Source: Candidatus Gracilibacteria bacterium GN02-873 (GTDB taxonomy: Bacteria > Patescibacteriota > Gracilibacteria > BD1-5 > UBA2023). From it: a stretch of 36,897 bases of DNA. Location of the stretch: the NCBI GenBank assembly GCA_003260345.1, contig MORC01000003.1, positions 1-36,897 of the forward strand, in the 5' to 3' direction. Made by a program: the position numbers and the translations under genes. Below the pieces are notes generated by a model. The model saw only the letters and a list, made by a program, of their open reading frames with translations. It ran no database searches and was not told where the DNA came from. Below, piece after piece: positions 20,076 to 28,636 of the stretch (its first letter is position 1; the number at the start of each line of letters is the position of its first letter).

Positions 20076-21869
20076 TTAGTGAATATTAAATCTTCCAGTT
20101 TGATAATCCTGCATCACACCACCCCATTCAAAAACATCAAACTCACCTGAACGTTCAAATTTTCTTAAAATTTTCTGATCAAAATTTTTACCAACATTTG
20201 AATATACAAAAGCAGAATTGTATTTTTCATCATCAAGCGTATGAGCTTCGAGCAATACTCGCATTTGTTTTTTTGGTTTTTGAGAAAAATCGAGCGTTAC
20301 ATATTCATCAATTTGTTCATCAAATTTAAAGGAAATAAAATATAATTTTTCTGCCTCAAACTCCGTTTTCCAATAATCAATAAAATCACGCTTTTCTTGT
20401 TCATTGAAACCGATATAATCAAGTTTTTCTTGGAAAAATTTTTCCACATCACGACCGCGAATCTGCCAGCCCTCGTGATTGAATGTATAGTTTGGCACCA
20501 CCGCAGAATAATACAAATATTTCTCAGGAATTTTTTTATTATTAACGCGAAGTGAAGAAAATACATCAGCAGAAAAATTCCAAGTATTTACGCTTGTAAA
20601 ATCAGGAATAATCTTGGTAAAAAATCCTCATTTTGGAAAATTAATGCTCAAATCGTTATTGCGATTTTTTGCATCATACACATAGATGAGGGGCTTACAG
20701 AGCTCAGCTGTTGTAAATGCCTTATATTTTTCTGTTGTATACAGCGCATACATATCATCTTTAATATTTTTGACACGATAAATCGGCATCATATCAGAAG
20801 AAAAATCTTTGAGTTCAATCACATCGTACGAATCCTCCAAATTTTTTCCAAGTTTAAGGAAAAATTCTTGATTATTGTCTTCATTTTTTTCGCTATATGA
20901 TTGTCGTTTGAGAATTTTTTTAGTTAATTCTTCATCGAGCAAATTTCCATCGTTGTCAATATGGTTTTTTGTAATATCCGCATGAATAAGACCAGCAGCC
21001 TCTGGCATCGAAGCCTTATAATAAAACTTAATGTCTGGAATTTCTGTAAAAGAGAATGCATAATAGGAATAAGTTCCGGCCATTGCATGAGAATCCAATT
21101 CTTTTTTTAAATATTCTGAAAAATCTCACTGCAATGAAGTGGGTTCCAGTGTTGCAAGTGATGGAGTGTCATTATTTCCATATTTAATAGTGCTCGCTTT
21201 TTCCTTCACTGACGAGACATCCTTCCAATCTACTAGCTGAAGTTTCATGTTTCCATACGATATTTCTCTTGGATATTCTGGAAGATACGGAGTTGGATCA
21301 ACGACCGATGTATTGGATACAGTATCAAAAAAACTCAGTGTTGAATATTGTCCAGTACAACCAAAACCATGTTCCGACTGAATCAAAAGATTTCAAAAAA
21401 GCGTATATCCTGTACCGGTTGCATACGGACCATCTTCACTTCTGCGCGAAAGAGCGGATTGTTTGGTACGATCGAGAATAGCAATCTCATACTTATCAGG
21501 GACATCTTCATATTTTTCATCGATAGCTTCCAAGAATCCATCCTCACCAATTGTAAATTTCCAATCCTTGATATATTCACTCTTGTTTTTTTCTTCGCCA
21601 TACCATATTTGTTGAACCTGCACCAGCTTTCCATCTTTCTCGACATATGGCTCCGTTTTTTGAATACAAATATCTCGCAAACAAACGGATTTTTCATCTT
21701 CTTGAATCAACTGAATCGGCTGTATATTTTGTCCAGAACTGGTTGCACCAGTCGATGATTCAGTGGCACCTGTTTGTGTTTCGGACGAAATTTCTGAATT
21801 ATTTTGAGAATTTTGTCCACACGAAGACAAAAACACTAACATCAAAAACAAGCCAATAATTTTTTTCAT
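20076..21869 (-). CDS. Large lipoprotein of unknown function (597 aa)
   Basis: One frame from ATG 21869 to TAA 20076 with three UGA-Gly codons (21393, 21126, 20628). MKKIIGLFLMLVFLSSC is a lipoprotein signal with lipobox LSSC (Cys17), followed by a Ser/Thr/Gly/Asn/Gln-rich tether (about 18-52). The C-terminal half has a distinctive block: NTWNFSADV, YLYYSAVVPNYTF, GWQIRGRDVEKFFQEKLDYI, GFNEQEKRDFIDYW, then KQMRVLLEAHTLDD and FEWGGVM. I recall similar W/Y-rich blocks in other CPR envelope proteins but cannot name a family. No transmembrane segments apart from the signal. It is followed 3 bp later by the MEMO lipoprotein, so the two are almost certainly translated from one mRNA. A role at the cell surface is inferred. 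Confidence 0.85.
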
Positions 21870-21918
21870 ACAACAAAAATTAAAGAGTACACTTTTAATA
21901 TAGTTATTCTCTTACAAA

Positions 21919-22030
21919 ATGCAAATAATTTTTATATTGCATATTTTTGCAATAATATTTTAAATAGATTTATTACTAAAAATTGCAATAAATAATTATT
22001 GCCATTTTAATGCTATTTTTTGCAATAAAA
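21919..22030. repeat. TTTTTGCAATA repeats, cluster 4
   Basis: Four or more variants of the TTGCAATA motif lie between the lipoprotein start and the uppS terminator. Examples are ATATTTTTGCAATAATATTT, AAAAATTGCAATAAAT and TATTTTTTGCAATAAAA. No ORF or tRNA is seen in 21870-22060. Confidence 0.5.
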
Positions 22031-22051
22031 AAATCCGACTCAGTCGAATTC
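22027..22051 (-). terminator. Terminator of uppS
   Basis: On the minus strand, ATTCGAC-TGA-GTCGGAT is followed by seven T, 12 bp past the uppS stop. Confidence 0.75.
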
Positions 22052-22060
22052 TAAAATTTT

Positions 22061-22738
22061 TTATTTTCCAAATTTTCGTTTGCGTTCCGAAAAACTCTCA
22101 AAACATTTTTGCAATTCTGCTTCGTCGAACGCTGGCCAATTTTTTTCTGAAAAAAAATATTCTGCATAGGGGCTCTGAAAAAGAAAAAAACCCGAATGGC
22201 GAATATGTCAGCCTGTTCGAACAATGAGATCAACTGGCGGAAATTTCCCAGTTTCGAGGCAAGAAAAAATATCTTCGCGTGTAATATTTTGCATATCACG
22301 CCCCTCTTTTGCAAGATCGCAAACCGCGCGCGCAATTTCCTCTTGTCCGCCATATCCAATCGCAAAAACCGCATGCATTTTTGTATTATTTTCTGTGGCT
22401 ATTTCGGCACGCTCAATGGCTGCGGCACAATCCTCACGAAGCAAGCGACGATCCCCCACAAAATGCAAACGCACATTTTTCTCGTTTGCCTGAGTAATTA
22501 ATTTATCAATACCATCTGTCAACAAATCGAACAAATATTTCACTTCCAATGCTGATCGCTCACGAATATTATCATCAGAAAGCGCCCAAAAACTCGCAAC
22601 CTCTACGTCGCGAGCCAAGCATCCATCGATAATATTCTCAATATTGTCATATCATTTTTTATGTCATTCAAACTGTGCAATCCCTTGTTCTCGTGCCCAA
22701 GTTCGGTTACCATCCATGATAAATCCAATATGTCGCAT
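22061..22738 (-). CDS. uppS: Isoprenyl (undecaprenyl) diphosphate synthase
   Basis: 225 aa. A cis-prenyltransferase that condenses isopentenyl diphosphate units to make the undecaprenyl carrier for peptidoglycan and surface glycans. HIGFIMDGNRTWA holds the catalytic Asp (D9). FEGHKKG is the conserved GHxxG phosphate-binding block, and both of its glycines (residues 25 and 29) are TGA. LSDDNIRER, IGYGGQEEIARA and VDLIVRTGGHIRHSGFFLFQ complete the family, the last again using TGA at 22208-22210. The canonical MDGNGRW is MDGNRTW here, which is unusual. ATG 22738 is the first start and gives family-correct spacing to MDGN. The standard code leaves only the middle of the gene visible. The stop is TAA. 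Confidence 0.94.
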
Positions 22739-22814
22739 AAAAATTTCGGTTAAAATATGCGAGCATTGTAAACAAAAAACTCAGAAAGTCAAAAAAACGA
22801 TTTTTAAAAAAAGG

Positions 22815-22842
22815 TTGTGTTTTTCGACAAATATGCTACAAT
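22815..22842 (+). promoter_or_regulatory. Promoter of the RRM protein gene
   Basis: TTGTGT (22815-22820), a 16-bp spacer and TACAAT (22837-22842). This would give a leader of about 78 nt before the ATG at 22926, long for this window, with no clear terminator or known riboswitch in it. Confidence 0.55.
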
Positions 22843-22925
22843 GTTGCCATGTCGAGTTCCTGACGGCTCCTGAAAGTACGAAGTTTGATGTTACCGACAA
22901 TTTTATTTTTTTACTCTGTATTATT

Positions 22926-23177
22926 ATGAGTAGACTTTTTGTGGGTAATGTCCCATTTCGCGTTTCTCCTGAAGAACTTCGCGCTGAATTTGAAGCAGTA
23001 GCTCCTGTAAACGATTTTTTCTGGCCTATGGATCGTGAAACTGGTCGTAAAAAAGGTTTCTGTTTCGTTGATGTTGCTGACGAAGATATGGAAAAAGTAA
23101 TCGAAGCAATGCACGGAAAAGAAGTTGGTGGACGCGAATTGGCCGTTAACGAAGCTCGTCCTCGTGAAGAAGCGTAA
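22926..23177 (+). CDS. RRM-domain RNA-binding protein
   Basis: 83 aa, a single RNA recognition motif. RNP2 is LFVGNV (residues 4-9) and RNP1 is KKGFCFVDV (about 38-46), with the aromatic residues that stack on RNA. The order beta-alpha-beta-beta-alpha-beta is easy to follow to ELAVNEARPREEA. It resembles the small glycine-poor Rbp proteins of cyanobacteria and many CPR genomes, which bind single-stranded RNA. The start is the ATG directly before SRLFVGNV; longer upstream reading is leader sequence past a good promoter. The stop is TAA, followed by a strong terminator, so it is a single-gene transcript. The RNA targets are unknown. Confidence 0.93.
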   Translation: MSRLFVGNVPFRVSPEELRAEFEAVAPVNDFFWPMDRETGRKKGFCFVDVADEDMEKVIEAMHGKEVGGRELAVNEARPREEA

Positions 23178-23206
23178 AAAATTCCCCATTTGGGGATTTT
23201 TTATTA
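23176..23206. terminator. Terminator between RRM gene and small lipoprotein
   Basis: TCCCC-ATTT-GGGGA with A-rich and T-rich flanks, centred at 23190 between convergent genes. Confidence 0.8.
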
Positions 23207-23473
23207 TTCAAGAAATTTTTTCTCTTCCTCGGCACGCTTGATTTCAAGGGCTTGTTGAATCGTTGCTTCATCAAAACCTCCATCATCACGAAGAATTTGT
23301 TCCACGGTTTTCAGATATTCTTCAATCGCCTCAGATTGTTCTGGGGTCAATTTTTTCGCTTCCACTACAGCACTTTGTTCAGCTTGAATCTCATTATGAG
23401 GAGCGGAATTTAATCCACAAGCCGTCAAAAAAATGAACACAATAACAAAAAAGAGGATTTGTTTCATACGCAA
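23204..23473 (-). CDS. Small lipoprotein
   Basis: 89 aa. MRMKQILFFVIVFIFLTAC is a lipoprotein signal with lipobox LTAC. A second ATG two codons in (23467) is an equally good start. The mature part is short, acidic and helical (Gln/Glu/Ala-rich: SAVVEAKKLTPEQSEAIEEY, then QQALEIKRAEEEKKF) with no recognised domain. No UGA. It stands alone between the RRM gene (convergent) and gatA (77 bp upstream, same strand, with a terminator between). Confidence 0.75.
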   Translation of the reverse strand: MRMKQILFFVIVFIFLTACGLNSAPHNEIQAEQSAVVEAKKLTPEQSEAIEEYLKTVEQILRDDGGFDEATIQQALEIKRAEEEKKFLE

Positions 23474-23537
23474 AAAGTGAAGAATTATTGAGATTATTAT
23501 AATATTCTCGCGGAAAAATCAAATTTTTTGTAAAAAT

Positions 23538-23571
23538 AAAAAACCAGCAATTAGAAAATTTCTGGTTTTTT
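23538..23571 (-). terminator. Terminator of gatA
   Basis: AAAAAACCAG (23538-23547) pairs with CTGGTTTTTT (23562-23571). The hairpin overlaps the last codons of gatA and is followed on the minus strand by a T-rich tract. Confidence 0.6.
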
Positions 23572-24972
23572 TGTGAGAGAATCTTTGAGGGATTGTTCCA
23601 AAATATGACCCACTTCAAGAACTTTTTCTTCACCAAGCACTGGCCCAAGAATCTGAATTCCCACAGGCATTTCTCGTTTTTCGACATCAGACGAAGCAGC
23701 GTATCCAACAGGAATTACGAGTCCAGGAAGTCCTGCAAGCGAAGCTGGAACAGTGAAAACATCTTCTAAGTATGCGGCCATTGGATCATCCCCTTTTTCT
23801 CCAATTTTCCAAGCCACTGTTGGCGCTGTCGGAGTCACAATAACATCAACCTTTTCAAATGCTTTTCGGAAATCGTCACGAATCAATTCTCGTACCAATG
23901 ACGCTTTCTGATAATATTCTTCATATGATCCAGCTGACAATACAAATGAACCCACGAGCGAGCGGCGCTGAACTTCTTTTCCAAGAAGCGCTGATCGATT
24001 TGCTACAATATCATTCCCATTTTCGACCTTTTCCCCAAAACGAAGACCATCATATCGAGCCATATTTGTCGCCACTTCCGCCGGACAAATAATATAATAC
24101 ACAGAAATTCCTTCCTTTGTATGTGGAAGTGAGATATCGACAATTTCTGCACCCAAATCTCGCATTTTTTCAATAGTTTTCTCAATATTTTCACGAACTC
24201 CCGCATCAGTCCCATCAGCAAAATATTCCTGAGGAACGCCCACTTTTACGCCATCAAGACGAGTTTTTTGCCAAATATCTGGATTGAGTTTTACTGGCTC
24301 CATGAGCGAAGTGGCATCTTTTGAATCGTGACCAGCTGTCGCTTCATAAAGCCATCCGGAATCACGAACCGTTTTGGTAAAATATCCTGGACAATCCAAG
24401 CTGGAAGCCATAGCAATCACGCCTGCTCGAGAATTTCGCCCATATCCAGGCTTGAATCCTACTACACCACACATGCTGGCAGGCTGACGAATTGATCCTC
24501 CTGTATCCGTCCCAAGTGCTGCTGGCACCAATCCAGCCGCCACAGCTGCTGCCGATCCAGATGACGAACCACCGGGAATTCGAGTTGTATCCCAAGGATT
24601 TTTCGTTGCGCCAAATGCTGAATTTTCACCACTTCCACCCATAGCAAATTCATCCAAATTTGTTTTTCCAAAAGCGATAAATCCAGATTTTTTCATTCGT
24701 TCTGTCACAGTCGATTCATACGGTGGCACAAAATTTTCAAGCATTTTGGAAGCAGCAGTTGTTCGAACTCCCACTTCACAGAACAAATCCTTAACCGCCA
24801 CTGGCAAGCCTTTTACTTCATTCTTCTCTTCCGGAAGTGTAATGTATGCACCAAGTACATCATTATATTTTTCTGAACGCGCACAAAAATAATCATAAAT
24901 TTCCTGATAAGTCGCCTTGCCCGCACGAACCATTTCATCAAGTTCAATAAGGGAAAAATCTTTAAATTCCAT
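23551..24972 (-). CDS. gatA: Asp/Glu-tRNA amidotransferase subunit A
   Basis: 473 aa, amidase-signature family. The Ser-cisSer-Lys triad is visible: K61 in AVKDLF, S136 in GGSSSGSAAA, and S160 in GTDTGGSIRQPA. GatA releases ammonia from glutamine, which GatB uses to convert Asp-tRNA(Asn) and/or Glu-tRNA(Gln) to the amides. gatB and gatC are not in the window, so the operon is dispersed. Full length and no UGA codons. The start MEFKDFSLIELDEM fits the family N-terminus. It follows aspS on the same strand with a terminator in the 145-bp gap. The GatA call over other amidases rests on the overall motif set and closeness to aspS. Confidence 0.92.
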   Translation of the reverse strand: MEFKDFSLIELDEMVRAGKATYQEIYDYFCARSEKYNDVLGAYITLPEEKNEVKGLPVAVKDLFCEVGVRTTAASKMLENFVPPYESTVTERMKKSGFIAFGKTNLDEFAMGGSGENSAFGATKNPWDTTRIPGGSSSGSAAAVAAGLVPAALGTDTGGSIRQPASMCGVVGFKPGYGRNSRAGVIAMASSLDCPGYFTKTVRDSGWLYEATAGHDSKDATSLMEPVKLNPDIWQKTRLDGVKVGVPQEYFADGTDAGVRENIEKTIEKMRDLGAEIVDISLPHTKEGISVYYIICPAEVATNMARYDGLRFGEKVENGNDIVANRSALLGKEVQRRSLVGSFVLSAGSYEEYYQKASLVRELIRDDFRKAFEKVDVIVTPTAPTVAWKIGEKGDDPMAAYLEDVFTVPASLAGLPGLVIPVGYAASSDVEKREMPVGIQILGPVLGEEKVLEVGHILEQSLKDSLTKKPEIF

Positions 24973-25041
24973 AAAAATAAATTACAATGCGACAAATATA
25001 TTCAAAAAATCAAAAAATTCAAGAAATATTATTTTAAAAAC

Positions 25042-25072
25042 AAAAAAACTTCCAGAAATTGAAAGTTTTTTA
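25042..25072 (-). terminator. Terminator of aspS
   Basis: AAAAAACTT pairs with AAGTTTTTT around a short loop, 46 bp past the aspS stop. TTGCAAATTTTTTCAATAA repeat variants fill the space between the two (25073-25118). Confidence 0.6.
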
Positions 25073-25117
25073 TTATTGCAAATTTTTTCAATAATAATTT
25101 TATCGCAAATATTTGCA

Positions 25118-26896
25118 TTAGTGAGTTTCACGAATCTTGATATGCAATTCTCGAAGCTGCATTTCATCAACTTCTGTTGGTGCATTCATCATCACATCCT
25201 CTGCTTTTCCTGATTTTGGGAAGGCATAAATTTCGCGAATATTCGTTTCGTCTCGAAGAATCATGAGTAATCGATCAAAACCAAACGCAAATCCTCCATG
25301 TGGTGGAACGCCATATTGGAAAGCTGTATACATCGCGCCGAATTTTTCTTTCACTTCTGCTTCACCCTTTCCAACAATTTCAAAAGCTTTCACGAGTGCG
25401 TTTACATCGTGATTTCGGATTGATCCAGAAAGCACCTCATAACCATTACACGCAAGATCATACTGCGCGCCATAAATCGTGAGTGGATCAGGATTTCCAT
25501 CGAAAGCTTCTACGCCACCATGAGGCATTGAGAATGGATTATGCTCAAAATCGTACGAACCATCATCTTTTTGCTCGTACATTGGAAAATCCGTCACCCA
25601 ACAGAACGCAATTTCATTTTTATCAACCAAATCAAATCGATCACGACAGGCGATACGAACTCCTCCAAGTACTTTACAGGCAGTTTTGTACTCACCCGCA
25701 CCAAAGAAAATCATATCACCCGCTTTCGGAGATAATTTTTTTTCAAGCGCCTTCAATTCAGTTTCTCCGAAAAATTTCAAAATTGGCGAACGAGGCCCTT
25801 CTGCTTCATAAATAATATAGGCAAGCCCTCCAGCACCGAGCGATTTTGCGAGTTCTGTCAAAGAATCAATTTCTGAGCGAGACAAAATTTTATTTTCAAG
25901 TTTCATAGCTTTGATGACACCACCTTCGGCCACAGTTTTTGCAAAAAGTGAAAAATCAGCATTTTCAAATTCGGCCGTGAAATCCTCAAAGTGCATATCA
26001 AAGCGAATATCTGGCTTATCGGAACCATACAAATCAAGTGCTTCGTGATGTGTCAAACGACGGAATTTTCCATTTTCTGCGAGTCCTACGAGTTTTTTGT
26101 CGGAAATATTTTCAATCAAATCGCGAGAAAAATTTTCTGCAACCTCAAAAACATCTTCTTGTTCAACAAAAGACATTTCACAGTCAATTTGGTAAAATTC
26201 ACAAGAATGACGATCCGCACGAGGATCCTCATCACGGAAACATGGCGCAATCTGGAAATATTTATCCAAACCACCAACCATAAGAAGTTGTTTATATTGT
26301 TGCGGAGCCTGTGGAAGCGCATAGAACTTCCCATGATGCAAACGAGATGGAATAAGATAATCTCGCGCACCTTCTGGTGATGAGGCTGTAAAAAGTGGCG
26401 TCTGAACTTCGATAAAACCTTTTTCTGTGAACCAATCACGAGTATATTTGTTCATCATTGCGCGATATGCAATTTTATCAAAAACAGACTTTCGACGCAA
26501 ATCAAGATAGCGATATTTGAGGCGAATATCTTCACTCGCGCCGGTATGTTCAGAAACTTCGAATGGCGGAACATCTGATTTTGAAAGAATTTTTGCTTCA
26601 TGAATAATTACTTCAATGTCCCCAGTGGAAATATTTTTATTTTCCTGACCTTCTGGGCGAGCGCGCACTACGCCAGTAAGTTTCACTACATATTCAGAGC
26701 GAAATGTATCAGCAATCTGCCAAGCATCCTGATTGTGAGACGGATCAAAAACCGTCTGAGTAATCCCATAACGATCTCGAAGATCAATAAAAATCAATCC
26801 ACCATGATCACGACGATTGGCCACCCAACCGGAAAGTGTCACAGTTTGTCCAATGTTTGAGGCGTTCAATTCACCCGCAGTATGAGTTCTGTGCAT
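25118..26896 (-). CDS. aspS: Aspartyl-tRNA synthetase
   Basis: 592 aa, full bacterial-type AspRS. The N-terminal OB-fold anticodon domain is about 1-110 (GQTVTLSGWVANRRDHGGLIF). The class II core has motif 2 (FRDEDPRADRHSCEFYQID) and motif 3 (HGGFAFGFDRLLMIL), and the GAD insertion lies at about 290-420. It charges tRNA-Asp; if it is non-discriminating it would also make Asp-tRNA(Asn) for GatCAB, consistent with nearby gatA. No UGA codon occurs in almost 600 codons, in contrast with its upstream neighbours. It is 67 bp downstream of the DUF5655 gene on the same strand. That gap contains TTTTTGCAATA-type repeats. Confidence 0.97.
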   Translation of the reverse strand: MHRTHTAGELNASNIGQTVTLSGWVANRRDHGGLIFIDLRDRYGITQTVFDPSHNQDAWQIADTFRSEYVVKLTGVVRARPEGQENKNISTGDIEVIIHEAKILSKSDVPPFEVSEHTGASEDIRLKYRYLDLRRKSVFDKIAYRAMMNKYTRDWFTEKGFIEVQTPLFTASSPEGARDYLIPSRLHHGKFYALPQAPQQYKQLLMVGGLDKYFQIAPCFRDEDPRADRHSCEFYQIDCEMSFVEQEDVFEVAENFSRDLIENISDKKLVGLAENGKFRRLTHHEALDLYGSDKPDIRFDMHFEDFTAEFENADFSLFAKTVAEGGVIKAMKLENKILSRSEIDSLTELAKSLGAGGLAYIIYEAEGPRSPILKFFGETELKALEKKLSPKAGDMIFFGAGEYKTACKVLGGVRIACRDRFDLVDKNEIAFCWVTDFPMYEQKDDGSYDFEHNPFSMPHGGVEAFDGNPDPLTIYGAQYDLACNGYEVLSGSIRNHDVNALVKAFEIVGKGEAEVKEKFGAMYTAFQYGVPPHGGFAFGFDRLLMILRDETNIREIYAFPKSGKAEDVMMNAPTEVDEMQLRELHIKIRETH

Positions 26897-26915
26897 AATA
26901 TAAAAGTTAAAAAAA

Positions 26916-26958
26916 TAATGCGAATTTTTGCAATATTATTATTGCGAATTTTTGTATT
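26916..26958. repeat. TTTTTGCAATA repeats, cluster 5
   Basis: Two direct units, AATGCGAATTTTTGCAATATT and ATTGCGAATTTTTGTATTT, lie between the DUF5655 stop and the aspS start. Confidence 0.45.
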
Positions 26959-26963
26959 TGTTT

Positions 26964-27890
26964 TTATGATTGAGAAAGTATTTGTTTTTTGATTGTATAA
27001 GCCTCTTCTAAATATAGCTTGATTTTCATTAGTTGTTCCATATTATGAATTTTTACTGCGTAATCACCATTTCCATAATGTCCTTTATTGGAAACATCTT
27101 CAAAAAATCCAGATTCAGAAAATTCTCATTTTTTCAAATTTATATACAATCGTAAAAAATTTTGATATGGCTCTATGTCAAAAAATGTTTTTCTATTGAT
27201 ACGAAATGCGATATAAAATTTTTTATATTCGATATCAAAATTACTATCAAGGTCAAGAATAAAATTTTCTATATCTTTATACAGTCCGCTAATTATATGA
27301 GGTTTTCAAGAAAGATGATATTCTTCATTATATGTGAGAATTGGTTTTATATCAGAACTCTTTTTTTGTTCGTTATCAATATGAATACTCTCGAGCTGCG
27401 ATGTTGGCTTTAAATGATTAAAAGTAATAATATTGTTTCCAAAATTTTTTAATTCCCACAATTCTACTGGTAAATTTTTAAAATTAATACAATCTTTTTG
27501 ATGTCTATTAAAACTATCGGCAATAATAATTATACGACGAGCAGACCAATCAATATTTTGCGTATCAATAAATTTTTTTCTTTTTCGGCACAATTCTTGG
27601 ACAAATTCTGCCTTGTTATTAAGCATGAGCGACAGATAAGCCATTGCCTGATCAATAACCGAATAGCTACTTCATCTTTTATATTCAATAATCACAAAGG
27701 AATTTGTTTCATTATCAAATGCAAGCGTATCAATACGCAGATTATGTAATTGAAATTCAGTTGCAATAAATTCTAAACCAAAAATACTATCCAAATTATT
27801 TTCAGTCAATTTTTGCATATCTTTTTCAAGAAGAAATCATTTTTCCTGCATTTCCTCAAGTCTTCAAGAATTATTATTATAAATTTGCAT
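26964..27890 (-). CDS. DUF5655 protein with PD-(D/E)XK nuclease-like domain
   Basis: 308 aa with five UGA-Gly codons. N-terminal part: GFLLEKDMQKLTENNLDSIFGLEF, then RIDTLAFD and FVIIEYKRG, with D and ExK placed as in PD-(D/E)XK folds (NucS/DUF91-like). SVIDQAMAYLSLMLNNKAEF and LPVELWELKNF follow, all hallmarks of this family. The Gly after IEYKR is TGA. The C-terminal ~100 residues (ISGLYKDIENFILDLD, VSNKGHYGNGDYAVKI) match DUF5655. Function is not established; a DNA-acting or defence role is plausible from the fold. It starts 9 bp after the GNAT stop, so the two are cotranscribed. Only the middle third survives in a standard-code reading. The stop is TAA. Confidence 0.85.
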
Positions 27891-27899
27891 ATAGTAAAA

Positions 27900-28421
27900 C
27901 TATAAATCAATCCAATATCGGCGAATTTTTTTATCGCCCCAAGGAACAATATTGTCCAGTTTTCAGGAATTTTTTTCAATCACGCGCGCGGAGGCAAGTT
28001 TACCATCATCTCCATCGCATACCAGCAAAATTTTATCTCCATCCGTTATCAGTTTTTTTGCTTCTTGAACAGCATGTGCGAGAGCTTGTGTCGCATATCA
28101 TTTTCCGCGCTCCGTAGGCAAAATTCCATATCCAATATGTCCACCAAAATTTTTTAGATATTCAGTTCAAATATTATGGCGAATATCTACTCAACCGATA
28201 ATCTCATTATCCTTCATCACAAAAAATAAAGTTGATGGAACAAATCCTTCTGGCGGATTTTGACGAAAATTTTGCGTTTGTATTAAAAATTCATCAAAAT
28301 TTCCCCCAACAAAGAGTGCGCACGGGCTCATACCAGAAATATTCTCATGTTCTTTCCAAATTTCTAACATTGTTTCGTATGCTCATCTATGTTGATGATT
28401 TGGTATTTCCAAATGAATCAT
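27900..28421 (-). CDS. GNAT-family N-acetyltransferase
   Basis: 173 aa with five UGA-Gly codons; invisible as a long ORF in the standard code. FFVMKDNEIIGGVDIRHNIG is the GNAT beta2-beta4 region. GYGILPTERGKGYATQALAH is the acetyl-CoA-binding motif A (R-x-x-G-x-G type), in which the second Gly of RGKGYAT is TGA. LLVCDGDDGKLASARVIEKN and SGKLDNIV cover motif B, typical of the RimJ/YjaB-like acetyltransferases (ARVIEKNG-type end). It transfers acetyl from acetyl-CoA to an amine; the substrate is unknown. The structured RNA leader ends 19 bp upstream, so it is the first gene under that control, followed by the DUF5655 gene. The stop is TAG. Confidence 0.9.
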
Positions 28422-28439
28422 AATGTGGATTATTACAAA

Positions 28440-28464
28440 ACAAAAAAGCACGAAAAAACCCGTG
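28440..28464 (-). terminator. Intrinsic terminator of the leader RNA
   Basis: AAGCACG-GGTTTTTT-CGTGCTT then a T run on the minus strand, just before the GNAT start. It would end transcription before the gene unless it is antiterminated. Confidence 0.75.
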
Positions 28465-28602
28465 CTTCGGTTCAGTATTCTGAAAGGTGCCACCGAAAGC
28501 GTTACTCAATTTTATTTTTTTACAAAGTGTCGCGACTTTGGAGGGTTCTAATCGGAAAGCCTTTCTTCCCTCGGCTCGTGGGTGTTGGCCACTCAAGCGC
28601 CT
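28440..28602 (-). ncRNA. Structured leader RNA with T-box-like antiterminator and terminator
   Basis: About 160 nt transcribed on the minus strand. In order, three stem-loops are seen: GTGG/CCAC inside a GGC/GCC region, GAGGG/CCCTC, and CAAAGT/ACTTTG. An A-rich linker follows. Next comes TTCGG-TGGCACC-T-TTCAG-AATA-CTGAA-CCGAA, two coaxial helices with a one-sided bulge. Last is terminator AAGCACG/CGTGCTT plus T6. The bulge TGGCACC matches the T-box consensus UGGNACC with N = C, which would read a tRNA ending GCCA (discriminator G). The AA of the CCGAA arm is shared with the terminator stem, as in attenuators. A classical Stem I with specifier loop was not identified, so T-box identity is tentative. 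A structured attenuating leader is better supported. Confidence 0.5.
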
Positions 28603-28608
28603 TTCTGT

Positions 28609-28635
28609 ATTATAAATAATTTTTGAAAAAATCAA
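28609..28635 (-). promoter_or_regulatory. Promoter of the leader RNA
   Basis: On the minus strand, TTGATT (28635-28630), a 15-bp spacer and TATAAT (28614-28609). It lies directly beside the stop codon of the CAP protein gene. Confidence 0.55.
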
Positions 28636-28636
28636 G

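Noticed and set aside
22644..22925. Long N-terminal extension of the RRM protein
   Set aside because: The extension runs across a good promoter, and the RRM fold begins exactly at the ATG at 22926.
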